Of a stretch of DNA of 64,000 bases, positions 42,092 to 53,500 are shown one piece after another; the first letter of the stretch is position 1, and the number at the start of each line of letters is the position of its first letter. The notes under the pieces are model-generated. The model searched no databases. It was not told where the DNA came from and saw only the letters and a list, made by a program, of their open reading frames with translations. Source of the stretch: Knufia peltigerae (taxonomy: Eukaryota > Ascomycota > Eurotiomycetes > Chaetothyriales > Trichomeriaceae); assembly GCA_030247855.1 (NCBI GenBank), contig JAPDRN010000013.1, positions 1 to 64,000 of the forward strand. The letters are read 5' to 3'. Made by a program: the position numbers and the translations under genes.

Positions 42092-42965
42092 ATGGCACAA
42101 CTCGAGGGCAAGGTCATTGCAATCACCGGCGCGGCTTCCGGTATAGGAGCTGCGACGGCACGATTGGCGGCGGCGAGAGGGGCTTCTCTGTCTCTTTGCG
42201 ACGTCAACGAAGACGCCCTGAACAAGATCGTGTCAGAGTTAAAAGGCAAAGGGGTCAACGTGATCGGTCAGCGAGTCGACGTTTCCAACTCGGACAGCGT
42301 GGACGCCTGGACGGCGGCCACGGTGAAGCACTTCGGCAAGCTGGACGGTGCGGCCAACATCGCCGGGGTCGAGGCCCTCCCGGGCGGTAAGGTCTTTGCG
42401 AAGATCGTCGACATCACCAACGAACACTGGGATTTCATCATGGACATCAACCTGAAGGGATTGTTTTATTGTCTGCGCGCCCAGCTGAGGGTCATGGACC
42501 GAGGGGCTTCGGTCTTGAACGTGGCCAGCATGGCGGGGTTGATGGGTCGACCGAACATCGCGGCCTACAGTAGCAGCAAGCATGGTGTGGTCGGTTTGAC
42601 GAGAACAGCCGCAAAGGAGGTTGGCGAGAGAGGGATCCGTGTCAATGCACTAGCACCGTAAGTTTTTGACATCTGCCTTTTTCATGTAACCAGGAAATGG
42701 AATTAAGGAAGACTCCTGTACCTTGATTGCTGACAACAACGTCCCCCCAAAAAACAGTGGCCCGATCGAAACTCCAATGTTGGACAGGTTGAGAACCGAT
42801 GGTGGAACGAGCAATCAACCAGTCACAAACACCTACAAGACCTTGCCTCTGCAGAGGCTTGGTACACCGGATGATATGGCCAAGACGATTTGCTTTACCC
42901 TGAGCGACGATTCTTCCTTCACGACCGGTGCGACCTTTTCGGCCGACGGCGGTGTGGCATGTTAA
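42092..42965 (+). CDS. short-chain dehydrogenase/reductase
   Basis: Classical SDR, two exons: 42092-42657 and 42758-42965; 257 residues. The phase-2 intron has a GTAAGT donor and falls inside NALAP|GPIETPM. Cofactor motif TGAASGIG at about 13-20, Asp in LCDVNEDAL (NAD preference), active site Ser in NVASMAG and Tyr/Lys in YSSSKHG. C-terminal GATFSADGGVAC is typical. The substrate is unknown; the family includes 3-oxoacyl, alcohol and sugar dehydrogenases. It is followed on the same strand by a 3-hydroxyacyl-CoA dehydrogenase-like gene. Confidence 0.93.
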
Positions 42966-44011
42966 GGTTACGTAGAAGGATACATTAAGATGTGGATGGG
43001 TTGAGAATGAGACTTGGTATGTATGTAGTTTTTAAGAATCGAGTTATGAGTTTAATGTTTAAAATCGAATGGTGTGTGATCTTTCACCCACGTCGGTATG
43101 AGTGAGCACTCTTTTGGATCATCTATATGTGGGCCATTGTCGGAGGAACGTCAAAGTTGGGTGGCTATACTTGGGTCATCAAGTTGCGTGGTAACAGTCA
43201 TCGCATCCGTAGAATCTGCATTGTTGGTTTCACCGGCGCACACCCTGACAGACACCTCTCACTTACGGATACGAGTTCTCGAGCCGAGAGAGATTCTTGA
43301 GGTGGATACATCGGATCCGATCCGATATGAAATGCTTACCACAATACGGAGTAATCGAGCAAACTAGTCGAAAAGTGGTATAACCGAGGATATTCTCAAA
43401 AAAAGGTATTGACTGACACCCATTCTGCTTTTCGATTTGCACACTTCTGGGGCTCTCGAAGCAAGGTCTTTTCAAGTATAAGTGTTTGTGAAGCACACAG
43501 CCTCGTAGCCTTGTTAAAATTGAACAGCCACAAATACCCCGCTCCAAGGGGGGAGATTCACTCGGGGACCAAATTCCCTCCTGACGACCTTAAGGTACTT
43601 TACTTTACCCAAGTCAATCTACAGAGTCCCACGCCTATTGGGGAATGAATCCCTAGAGTTACGGTACTCAGGTACAAAGGACGGAGTAGCTGCCTGATAT
43701 CTTGTCATACACGACTTGTCCAATTCACTTTTCTACCCACGAGTACTTAATCCTCACTCTGTACGGAAAACAAAACGTCGCCGAGGCTCCTCTCGAATCT
43801 CTCCCAACCACCAAGGATCTTCGGGTCTTCGGATTTTGTTGCCCGTGTGGCTATTTGGTAGAAAGCTTTTTGTTTATCGTCACGTCACTTTTTGTAATTC
43901 TCTGTGTGTCTACACTCGACAAAGCTCTCCATAGCTCACATTGGCTTTCCTCATCAACTGTTTCATCTCGAGAACCTCCCTTGAGCACCCCTCGATCGGT
44001 TTTGTTGAGAG
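42966..44011. other. 1-kb spacer, no gene seen
   Basis: Separates the SDR and the dehydrogenase genes. One exact TACGGAGTA lies at 43345-43353. Open frames near 43700-44000 overlap the leader of the next gene and lack conserved features. Confidence 0.5.
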
Positions 44012-45283
44012 ATGGACAAAACCCGGAAAGCCGTCACCATCCTCGGAGGAGGGACACAAGGTACAAGGCTGGCGTTCATGGTTGGTCCTTTTCCCGCGCA
44101 ACACCACCCAAGAGAGCTACCGCCTTTGTACTTACCCGGAGACGTTACGTGGATAGTGGACGAGAAAAGGACGACCGGTCTACCTCGTCGACCAGAATGA
44201 GCAACAACTCCTCCGAGCTAGAAAGGGCATCGACGACCTGAGATCCCAGCTACAAAGTCTCTGGGCCACCTCGACACACTGGGGTGAAGTCATCACCACA
44301 CCTCCAAAGGAACTTGAACAAGCGGCCTCAAAGTCTTGGTTGGTCCTAGAAGTATGTCATCTGTACTTATGGGTCACAGACACCAAGTTTCCATGCGACC
44401 GCTCACTCACGTGTGCCTTTTTAGTGCGTCCCCGAATCTCTCAAGCTCAAACGAAGTGTGGTCCAGGAATTGGATCAGATTTCCAGTCCCGAGACCATCG
44501 TCGCTTCCAACTCTAGTAGTTACACCATCGAGGAGATTCTAGAGGGTCAAAAGTTGAAGTACGACGATCGTTTTGCGAGTTTGCATTCTTGTATGTACAC
44601 CACCTTACGTCCATGGATCAAGTTTTGGTTTCTTGCCATGTTTCCAACTACCTCTCGAGACTAACGCATTCGATAGACTGGCCACCAGAAACATCAGGCA
44701 AGTCAAGTCCGACCCACCGCACTGGGCTCTACTTGTATCAGCAACTAACTTGAACAACCTCATGAAGCAATCGAAGTTATGGGTTCAAGTCAAACGAGGC
44801 CCGAGATCATCACTCGGTTAATGGAAGAGACGAAAAAACACGGATTCTCGCCGTTTCACGTCCGGAAGACATCCACAGGGTACATTTACAACCGGTGAGT
44901 AGGACTGTCGTCAGATGTGCTGAGATCTTCTTCTTCCATCGTGGAGTTGAGATGGTTGAGTGTGTTTGCTAACAGTGGACGTGATGTTGCGGGGATGCAG
45001 AATATGGGCAGCGATCAAGAGAGAAGCCCTCTTGACCTTGTCAGAAGGTGTGGCGACCCCCGAAGAAATCGATGCCATCTTCAAAGACGTGTTGAAGACC
45101 CCCAAAGGACCATGCGAGCAAATGGATGTCGTGGGACTGGACGTGGTTCGTGACATTGAGCAACACTATGCGGACGTGAGAACTGGGATCCCCGAACAAC
45201 CTCGAACGTACCTCCAAGGAATGATAGACCAAGGCAAGCTCGGGGTGAAGTCGGGTAGTGGATTTTATCACTATGGTGATAAG

Positions 45284-45289
<6 letters not shown>
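44012..45289 (+). CDS. 3-hydroxyacyl-CoA dehydrogenase-like (L-gulonate dehydrogenase/lambda-crystallin type), six exons
   Basis: At first sight broken, but six exons give an intact 288-residue frame: 44012-44080, 44157-44351, 44425-44590, 44677-44697, 44768-44894, 45001-45289. The NAD motif is ILGGGTQG; VYLVDQNEQQ gives the acid after strand 2. Catalytic His is in FASLHSYWPPE, its Glu partner in AIEVMGSS, then the C-terminal domain HVRKTSTGYIYNRIWAAIKRE and SGSGFYHYG. Exon 4 is only 21 nt. The intron after it starts GC (AG|GCAAGT) with an ACTAAC branch, a canonical GC-AG intron; no GT donor in the right phase has a consensus site. Intron 1 has a weak GTTGGT donor and is less sure. The stop codon runs straight into a (GA)n tract. 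Substrate unknown: hydroxyacyl-CoA or sugar acid. Confidence 0.85.

Positions 45290-45334
<45 letters not shown>
45288..45334. repeat. (GA)n microsatellite
   Basis: About 47 nt of pure GA starting within the stop codon (TGA) of the dehydrogenase gene. Confidence 0.95.
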
Positions 45335-45336
<2 letters not shown>

Positions 45337-45522
45337 AGCGCGCATGTGAGGATTTATTAGAATTCCTGATCTCGTTCACATTATATGTGTATGTCCGTGG
45401 GTATAACTCGATCGTTGTATGCGACTCTCGAAGGGATAAGTGCCTCTTGAGTCGAACACATCATCGGTAAAAAATAGATTGTGGACGCAATTGTTGAGAC
45501 GGAAAACAGACAGAGAGACAAC

Positions 45523-45526
<4 letters not shown>

Positions 45527-45559
<33 letters not shown>
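45527..45559. repeat. (TC)n microsatellite
   Basis: About 33 nt of TC, complementary to the (GA)n tract 193 bp upstream on the same strand. The convergent spacer 45290-45753 holds both repeats and no gene. Confidence 0.95.
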
Positions 45560-45562
<3 letters not shown>

Positions 45563-45753
45563 AGTGTCGCTTGTTTCGCTTACATTCCCACCCCCAAAAA
45601 ATCCCACCGCCCAAGTTCCCAAACGCTCCCAAATCAAATGAGATAATTCATCTTATGTACAATGGATAGAGTAAGGTAGGTGGATTGTTTGGAAACGCCG
45701 TTGCCGAGTGATGGTGATCTCTTCCTGTCTCCCTGACCGGAAAAATTGTCCGA

Positions 45754-46428
45754 TTATATCTTCACGGCCTTGGCCTTTCCTTCCAGAGGTTGATAGATGC
45801 CGGCCACGGCATCCTCCCTCAGCACGGTGTAGTCGAGAATGACCGACCCGACGGCGAGAGCCAAGCTGATGGCCGAAAAGGAATACATTGCCTTGTACAA
45901 CCGACAGACCATGACGCCCATGGAAGTCCCCCAGATCTTGACGCTGCACGAGTGAGAGAGGACCATCTTGTTCAACCTCCAGGACAAGACGCCGAACGCG
46001 GCCAGCCACAGACTCAGAATGACGAGGTGGACGACGATGTTGACCCGGGCGGAAATGCGAAAGACGCTGTGCCGGAAGACGGCCAAGATCTGGTCGAGGA
46101 GAGCGACGCAAGAGACGACGAGGACCTTTTTTTTTCAATTTTCCCGTTAACCTGTTGAAGCAGATTGAATTGATCAAGTAGTCTTCTCCCTTTGATCATC
46201 CGCAGAACGTACGGAGACGGTCAGGTCGGACATGTTTGTACTTACAAAAATCAATTCCGTGGGAGCGGACATGTCGTCCATCCTCAAATAATGGACAAAG
46301 TACGCCAGAATACCCATGACGACACCGGCCGATACAAAATTGGCGGCACCCAAGACCGGTGTCACCGGGTAAGGGTACAACGACGCCCTTTGGCGATCTT
46401 TGTCGGCGACTTGAGTGATGAGAGGCAT
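45754..46428 (-). CDS. MARVEL-like four-span membrane protein
   Basis: Two exons: 46428-46246 and 46125-45754; 184 residues. The intron (120 nt) has a GTAAGT donor and an A-rich acceptor. Four hydrophobic segments are visible: AANFVSAGVVMGILAYFVHY (about 28-47), IFVLVVSCVALLDQILAVF (about 60-78), VNIVVHLVILSLWLAAFGVL (about 89-108) and FSAISLALAVGSVILDYTVL (about 138-157). Spacing and loop lengths fit fungal MARVEL-domain proteins, which lie in plasma membrane or eisosome-like domains; the identification is by topology, so moderate. No signal peptide is needed. Confidence 0.72.
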
Positions 46429-48646
46429 GACTTGTTGTCGTCGATGTGTCGTTTTGCGCCTGGGCGCTTGAAGTGCGGTGCAGCGGGTGCAGGTGGTGGT
46501 GGTGGTGGTTAACAGGAGAAGGTTGCGCAAAAGAAGAAGACAACGGCCGACTCCCTCTTGCCACAGACAAACAGACAGATGATGGAGAGTTACCAAATGC
46601 GCCAGAAGACGGTGAAAAGCAGATTGGACGCGGGAACGTCCCGGTATGTATGGAGGAAATCAATTACTGATAACGAGAGTAACGAAGTACCTGGTTAGGT
46701 ATTTCGATGTGGTCTCTTGATTGATTACTAGGTGTTTCGCCCCAAAAAGCCAGTAAGCACACTAATAACGACAGACGGTACGAAGTACGGAGGGGACGAA
46801 GATATTGCCTACAGGATCTACTTGTAAGGAGCTGAACGATCCTAATTAATTTTCTTACAAGGATCGTGTCGACCTAAACCTTGACCGTGTAATGCACAAG
46901 GGTTGAGGGCGTGGAAGAGTGCGAGTGTTTGTACGAGTAGCCGCATGATTGTGGCTTTTTCATCTCTTCGTCCCCGTTGTATTGGGTCAGCACGCCTTAA
47001 AAATAGACACCGTCGTTATGTAAGGAAGAAAAGAGACTCCACCTCTCGGCGGTGTTTTGTTTGAGGCTGACAAGATGGCGAATGGATGGATGGTCGATCC
47101 TCTATTTTAACTAGCTAGCTGTACAACAGACTTTAGCTCTTACAAGAAAAAACGACGGGGGTGTACTCCGTATCTCCAGGCGAATAGCATCCGTGCAGGG
47201 AGGATTCTAATGGCCAGAATCCATGCAAGGGCGGTGAAACTAATTCCATTTTCTGTACTTGGGCTGATGCTGCCCAAAAAGTACCAGGTTACCTTTTGGT
47301 GGCTGCTGACTGACAGTTTTTACTAGAAGTACTGTAGGCTTGCATATTGGGGGGCCTTATCAACTAGAGAACGTGTTTGAGCCTCCATAGTACAGTACAT
47401 ACAGTACCATGGAGATCATATGTGGAACCCCCGAGTCGTTCTCGCCAATCTTGATTTGATCGACACCTGCCTCTCTCTCTCGTGGCACTGACTAAAATAC
47501 TCGTTTACAGTAACTCGTATGGGAGTTGATCATCATCAGCAGCAGTAGCAGCAGCAGCAGCAGCACCGCATTTAGTACTCGTACAGTAGTACGGGGAGTA
47601 CAGTTGGTGTTAGTCCCAAAATTCTTCCATTCTATCTGCCATCCGGCGTCATGGCGGGCGTTGGCGCTACCTATGCTGGTCATTACTAGGTGGCACACCG
47701 ACCGCGACACGCTTTCCATCCGTTCTGTCCATGACTTTTCTTTTTTGGGGGGAGGATGAACATGGTCACTTTTTCTCCGTCCCAGAGAAAGGAATGTCTA
47801 GGCCCTTCGTTCCCTTTTTTCCCTCGTTGATGTGTTGTGCTTACCGTAGATATTCCGTACCGAACGTAGTGCCATGCTGCTACAAATGTAATTCCGCGAA
47901 AGAGTAAAAGTTGTAGCTTGTAGCTAAGAAGTCTCTTGCCAATTCCTCAACGGGGGCCGACAATCATCTTCCGATATGGAAAAACGGACCCACCCTCCGC
48001 CTGTACTCCGGGCGTACTTTGGAGACGGAAGTAATACAGAAAACTCGATAGTAGTGGTAGTGGTACGGATAGTAGTAGGAAATAATAATCACAAATTCTT
48101 GAATTGGGGGGCGATGCATCTATGTGGCGGGTCATTTCGAAAATCCTTCCCATTTCCCACTCCCTCCCGACGACGCGGGATTGATTACTTGCAGTCGTTG
48201 GTCATGTCAGCATATCGGTGTGATGGAGTTCCATTCAGATCCAAATTCAGAGAGGCGCGGCTGACCGTTCGCCATACGCCAGACCGTGGAGTTTACCAAG
48301 GTGGAAATGAGGCTTCTTGCGTTCCTTGCCGGTGAGGAAATAACTTTGCCGTCCGTAAGCAAAGCATCCGTCGAAGAACATGTATATATCCCCCCCCTTT
48401 TGTGGTTCGAGCGACATCTCAAAGGTCAGTCAGTCAATCACTTGCCAAACAACGCAAACCACACAACACAAACAAACCAGAACGACACACTTTCATTGAA
48501 ATATATCATACCATACCCAACCCCAACCACACACACTTGCAAGCAACAACACAAACTCATTTGATACATCTTGCCTTGATTCTTTCTTCTTTTTTCTTTT
48601 CCACCCACCAAACCCACACACACTCTCCTTCATTCGCATCTTTTTG
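46429..48646. other. 2.2-kb spacer, largest gene-free stretch
   Basis: Divergent upstream region of the MARVEL-like gene and the secreted cupin gene. It holds an exact TACTCCGTA at 47164-47172, an (AGC)n run near 47538-47566, and C/A-rich pyrimidine tracts in the cupin leader (48440-48640). Frames in it are short or repeat-driven; no gene was recognised. Confidence 0.55.
47538..47566. repeat. (AGC)n microsatellite
   Basis: About nine AGC units with one AGT interruption in the large spacer. Confidence 0.85.
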
Positions 48647-49447
48647 ATGAAATCGACCACCATGCTTCACCTGGCAGCGTACATCATGATGCCGTGGGCA
48701 GGCCTTGCCGCGCCGACCCCCGACACCTCCTCTTCCAGTACCGGCTCGTCCGGCTCGACGCACGTCGCCCTCAACACGACCAGCCTGGGGCCCGGCGTCG
48801 CCATCTCTTCCGACCGGGCGGGTAACCAGGACTTGATCAACTCGCTCCTCCAGGCCCCCACGGCCGTCGACAGACTCAACCTCCTGCCCAACCCGAGCGA
48901 CCACCTGTACGACTTCAACAACCCCCCGCTCAACTCGGCCATCACCACGGGGAACGGCGGCCACACCGTCAAGGCCGACCGGAAAGACTTCCCCGCCCTC
49001 ATCGGCAACGGCGTCAGCATGACGCTCGGGTTCATTGGCCCCTGCGGGTTCAACACCCCCCACACCCACCCCAGGTCTGCCGAGATCAACGTCGTCGTCC
49101 AGGGTTCCCTGGGCACCGAGTACGTCCTCGAGAACGGCGCCCCCTTTATCCGAAACCGCCTCGACCAGTACCAGATGACCGTCTTCCCTCAAGGCTCCAT
49201 CCACACGGAGTGGAACCCCGAGTGCAACGACGCCGTCTTCGTGGCCGGCTTCGCCTCCGAGGACCCGGGTGTCCAACAGTCCGCCCAGAGGCTGTACGAC
49301 CTCGATGACGACCTCCTGGAGGCGGCCTTCGCGTCCGACTTCACCTTCGACGGCCGCGACATTGATCAATTCCGAAACCTCATCCCGGCAAACGTCGCAA
49401 ACGGCGTCGAATCTTGTCTGGCAAAGTGTGGAATCTCCAAGCGATGA
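48647..49447 (+). CDS. secreted cupin, spherulin-1/germin-like
   Basis: Intronless, 266 residues, starting at the ATG at 48647. The N-terminus is a signal peptide (about 1-22, with LAAYIMMPWAGLAA) followed by a Ser/Thr-rich linker. The cupin barrel has PHTHPRSAEINVVVQGS, giving the first metal-binding motif G(x)5HxH(x)3,4E, and the second, MTVFPQGSIHTEWN, with the late His. Spherulin-1 and germin-like proteins are manganese cupins, some with oxalate oxidase or SOD activity; activity here is not assured. Codons are strongly C-biased, implying high expression. Cysteine pairs near the C-terminus (CLAKCG) fit an extracellular protein. Confidence 0.88.
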   Translation: MKSTTMLHLAAYIMMPWAGLAAPTPDTSSSSTGSSGSTHVALNTTSLGPGVAISSDRAGNQDLINSLLQAPTAVDRLNLLPNPSDHLYDFNNPPLNSAITTGNGGHTVKADRKDFPALIGNGVSMTLGFIGPCGFNTPHTHPRSAEINVVVQGSLGTEYVLENGAPFIRNRLDQYQMTVFPQGSIHTEWNPECNDAVFVAGFASEDPGVQQSAQRLYDLDDDLLEAAFASDFTFDGRDIDQFRNLIPANVANGVESCLAKCGISKR

Positions 49448-50572
49448 TTTCTTGAGTCTTTGGTTTCTTGTTTCTTATTTCTCGTTTTCCCTGTTTTTTT
49501 CCAGATAGTCTCTCGTTTTCTTGGGGGTTTTCCGTGGGTCATGGGGTTATGAGAATGCAAGGGCGTAAACACACACATATACCTTGGTACTTACCAAAAG
49601 TAGTCAATGTTTAATGTCTACACAACATATCTTGGCAAGGAATTTTTCGTCTCTTTCTCTCTTGGTGAAGCACCAAAAAGTAGTGGTAATAATCGTAGAC
49701 TGGTCTTCGACTTCCGACCATTTCAGCACGAAGTTGTGTGAACTTGAGAGATTCAGAAGGGGTTCCGATATTCATCATGGGAAAGAAGGGATGTATGCAT
49801 ATATAAATATATATTCATACTTTGAAGAAATGATATGCACGGTGTGAAAGTTTTGCGAGGAAGAGGTAAGAAAAAAACCAAGTCACATTTAAATTCTGAC
49901 TCTCACAACACGAAAACTCCATTTTCCGGACTCCGTACCCATACGAGGGTGAGATTTTGAAGACTTTGCGAGGCACCCTTGCACACACCATGTTTCAACT
50001 CTTGAAACAAGCAACCTCTTGTCGTGCGGTACGGCGTATCCCATGTCATAGTCCGAGAAAGGATAAATCAGGCAAAGCGCTTAGTGAAACACAACCGGAC
50101 TGGAAAGACTCCAGCGGTCAATACTCCCCCCAGCCTCGAAGTACTTTATAATTAATTCAACAGTCACAAGAGACAAAAAGAACACTTCAAATGCCAAAAA
50201 AGAATGTGCATTGCTCAATAAAGACCTATCTATACCAAAAGGTACAGGCTAAGAAAAAAAGGGGGGGGGTATCTCAACTCCACAAAAGACTACAATCATC
50301 ATCAATACTTTCAACCCAACAAGCTGATAACATAAACTTTCCAAACTCGCTCTTGATCGCTTTCAGTACTCAATTTGTGCTCGCTCAAGTCGCTTGCTGA
50401 GACCAAACAAGAATTTTGGTATAGCCGGAGGCCGGCACCGTCGTGATTACGGAGACTGTGGCTGGAAAAAGAAACAATGAAAAATTAAGGTCTCTATGGC
50501 AAGGTACCCCGTCAGCCCCAGAATGATCACCTTGTTTCTCAACGCTAACAACCTGATCTCTCATCATCTCAC
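49448..50572. other. 1.1-kb spacer, no gene seen
   Basis: Between convergent genes (cupin on plus, coiled-coil protein on minus). It contains ACTCCGTA near 49930. A pyrimidine tract ending in CAG at about 50464 lies downstream of the coiled-coil stop and could be a splice acceptor (see finding). Confidence 0.5.
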
Positions 50573-53500
50573 TTACTCATCCCCTTGCTCTTCAACATCG
50601 ACCGTGGTCGTGGTGGTATCATCAACCTTGTTCAGCGTTCTTGCCATCTTCTGATGATCATCAAACATCTCATCACTGAGCTCACTCAACTGCTTGATCT
50701 CTTCGTGGATTCCAGCTAATTGACCGGCGACATTGCGTTTAGGCGCTGTTGAGTTGGGTTCGTCGGGTGGGGCAGACGTTTCTTCAGAGGCGACACCAGC
50801 AGCAGTATCTTGGGAGGCGACATCTCCTCCTTTCAGACCACTGGCTGAGATTTCACCCGCATAACCGTCAGTATGTTCTTCTGTAGGTGCCGGATCCTCA
50901 GGAGTAGCCCATTTGCTTGACTCAAGGCCTTTCTTTGAACCTGTCGGGGTGAGTGGGTTCATTGATTTTCGTCGCGGGCTGCGGCTCTTTCCCCGAGGTT
51001 TAGGACTTGGCAAAACGACTTCCTTTTGAGCCTGTTTAAGTCTGTTGATTTCTTGTTGGGCAGCATCAGCCATACCTCGTTGTGTCTCGACCTCAAGCAT
51101 GGCTCCGTCCAATTCGGCCTGCAGCGACGACATCGACTTCTTCGTATCTTCAAGGTCCGCCTTGACGTTCAGAAGCTCAGTCGCACTGGGCATGTCCTCG
51201 GCGCCCTTCTTGACCTCGTTCAACTCAGCATAAAGTTTCTCGATCTTATCGTCATACTCGGCTTGGGTCTCCCGGATCGCTTTCTCGTGCTTATCGCGCA
51301 ACTCGAACAGGGAAGATTGTGCTTCAACATATTGGTTTCTCAGTTCCTCAAACTGGGCAGGGTCTGGGCGTTCTTCGGCAGACTTCCTTACCGCCTCGAG
51401 TTCCTCCTGTGCTGCTGCCAAGGAGGAATCGTGCGATTGGACCGCCGCTGCCATAGCCTGCTGGTACTTTTGTTCAAGCTGCTCGATTTGCTGGCGAGAC
51501 TGGGTGAGCTGGTCTCTCAATTCGTCAAGCTCAGTGGTGTCCTTTGATGCCTCAGATGCCTGACGGGCAACGTCCAACTCTGCTTGCACTTTTGCAAGTA
51601 CCGCTTCATGCTCAGATTTTAGAGATTCGACTGCATCCGCGTGGTCCGTCGTGAGCTGCGCGAGGCGGGCACTAGCGGCCGCGTTGGTCTCTTCCAGTTG
51701 ATCTACTTGAGATTTCCATTGGCTCTCCAGCGTTTTCATGATCTCGTCCATTTGCGTATCATGAACCTCTTTCATTTGCCTCTCCAATTCCTCGTGCTGC
51801 GACTTGGTCTTTTCTTGGTCAGCTTCGTTTGACTTGGCATGCTCCTCCATTATTTTGTCAAGAGCCTGTTGATGTTCCTTCTCAAGGGTGGCCTGGACTT
51901 CTGCCAGTGCTTTTTCGTGCTCAGAACGCAGTTTCTCGAGCTCTTCTTGGGACTTGGCCTGAAGAGCCTGCTTAGCCTCAGCCAACGCCTGGTCATGGTT
52001 GGACTGAAGATTCATGATTTGAGTGGACTTCTCGGCTACTTTCTGTATGGCCATCGACAATTCTTGGTCCATCTTCTCGAGGGCTTCGGCATGCTCTTGA
52101 TCTTTGGATTTGGTCTCCTCATCCATCGACTGCAAGATACCCTTCAAGCTCTGAATTTGAAAACGAGTGCCTTCTAAATCCGATTGTAGAGCGTTGGCCT
52201 GCAGTTCGAGCTGCCGCTTTTCTTCTGAAAGTGAAGCACGGGCTTCCTCAATCGCTTGTTCTTGACTGGCTTTGGCGTTGGCTTCGGTCTCTTTCAGAAG
52301 CTCAGCATGGCTGGATCTCAAAGACTCGATGGTCTCAGTATGATGAGACCTAATGTCTGCTTCAAGTGCCTGGAGTTGCTCAGTGTGCTCGGCTTTGCTA
52401 GACTCTAAGGCTTCCTGGGCGGATTTGAGCTGTGCCTCCAATTCCTTGATGCTGTTGGCGTGGGACTCGTTAAGAGTACTCGTAGCAACCTCTTGATCCA
52501 AAACTCGTCGTCTCTCCAGCTCGGCAAGTTCTTCAGCGTGTTCAGCCTTCACGTTAGATAGTTCGGCTTCGACTGCGTTAAGCTGCTGTTCAAATTGTCG
52601 GACACGCTCTACGTGAGTCTTCTCGGTTTCTTCGACTGCTTTCTGATGGCCTTCTTCCGCCGCAGCCTTCACCCGGTCAAGTTCTGCTACATGACCAGCT
52701 TCGAGTGTTTCCAGGTCAGCCAAAGAAGCTTTCATTTGTTCTTCTAGCTGTTGAATTCGGGAGGCATGACTCTCCTTAAGAGTCGAGATTTCCTTGTGAG
52801 AAGAATGGACTTTTTCCTCCAATTGTTGCATCTCACCTGCATGGTTCACCTTGAGCGCGGCAATCTCCTCTTCGTGTTTCGCCAGTGCCTCAGAACGAGC
52901 TTGTTGTAATTCTTCATCGTGGGTAGCCTTCAAACGAGCCACTTCCTCTTTGGCAGTGTTGCTTTCAGTCTCGTGCATTTGGAGAAGCTTCTCATGTTTT
53001 TCGAGTGCTTCAACAAGGGCGGTCTTTGCCTCATCCAGTTGGATTTGCAACGATGATATGTTCTTATCGTGATCACCTCGTGTTGAATCAACTTGTTCCA
53101 GGGACCTCTCAAGTTCTGCCTGCAAAGCGTCCAATTTGCTTGTATGGTCAGCTTTGACCTGTTGGAGTTCGACCTTGGCTTCGTTGAGCTCTTCAGCCGA
53201 CTGTCTCATTAGTTCTTCTGATTGTGTCTTGTGCGACTCTTCCGCGTCCTCCAAGCTTTGTTTGGTAGCGTTCAATTGATCCTCAAGCTCTCGGATCTTC
53301 TCCAAATGTGTGTTTTGCGCAGCTGCGAGATCATCATCCTTCTGTTGCTCAAGAACTCGCAGCTTTTCTTGCAGTTCGGCTATCATGGCGGATTGAGACT
53401 CGGTCTCCTCTTTTTTAGTCTGCTGAGAATCGATCAGTTGCTGTTTCAGAGACTGTATTTCTTCATTGATCTTTGTATCAGATTCCTCTTGTTCGTCAAG

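Noticed and set aside
44012..45289. Reading the dehydrogenase as a pseudogene
   Set aside because: Frame breaks are all explained by introns; the spliced frame keeps every catalytic motif.
47526..47759. Serine-rich open frame in the 2.2-kb spacer
   Set aside because: Created by the (AGC)n repeat; no conserved continuation.
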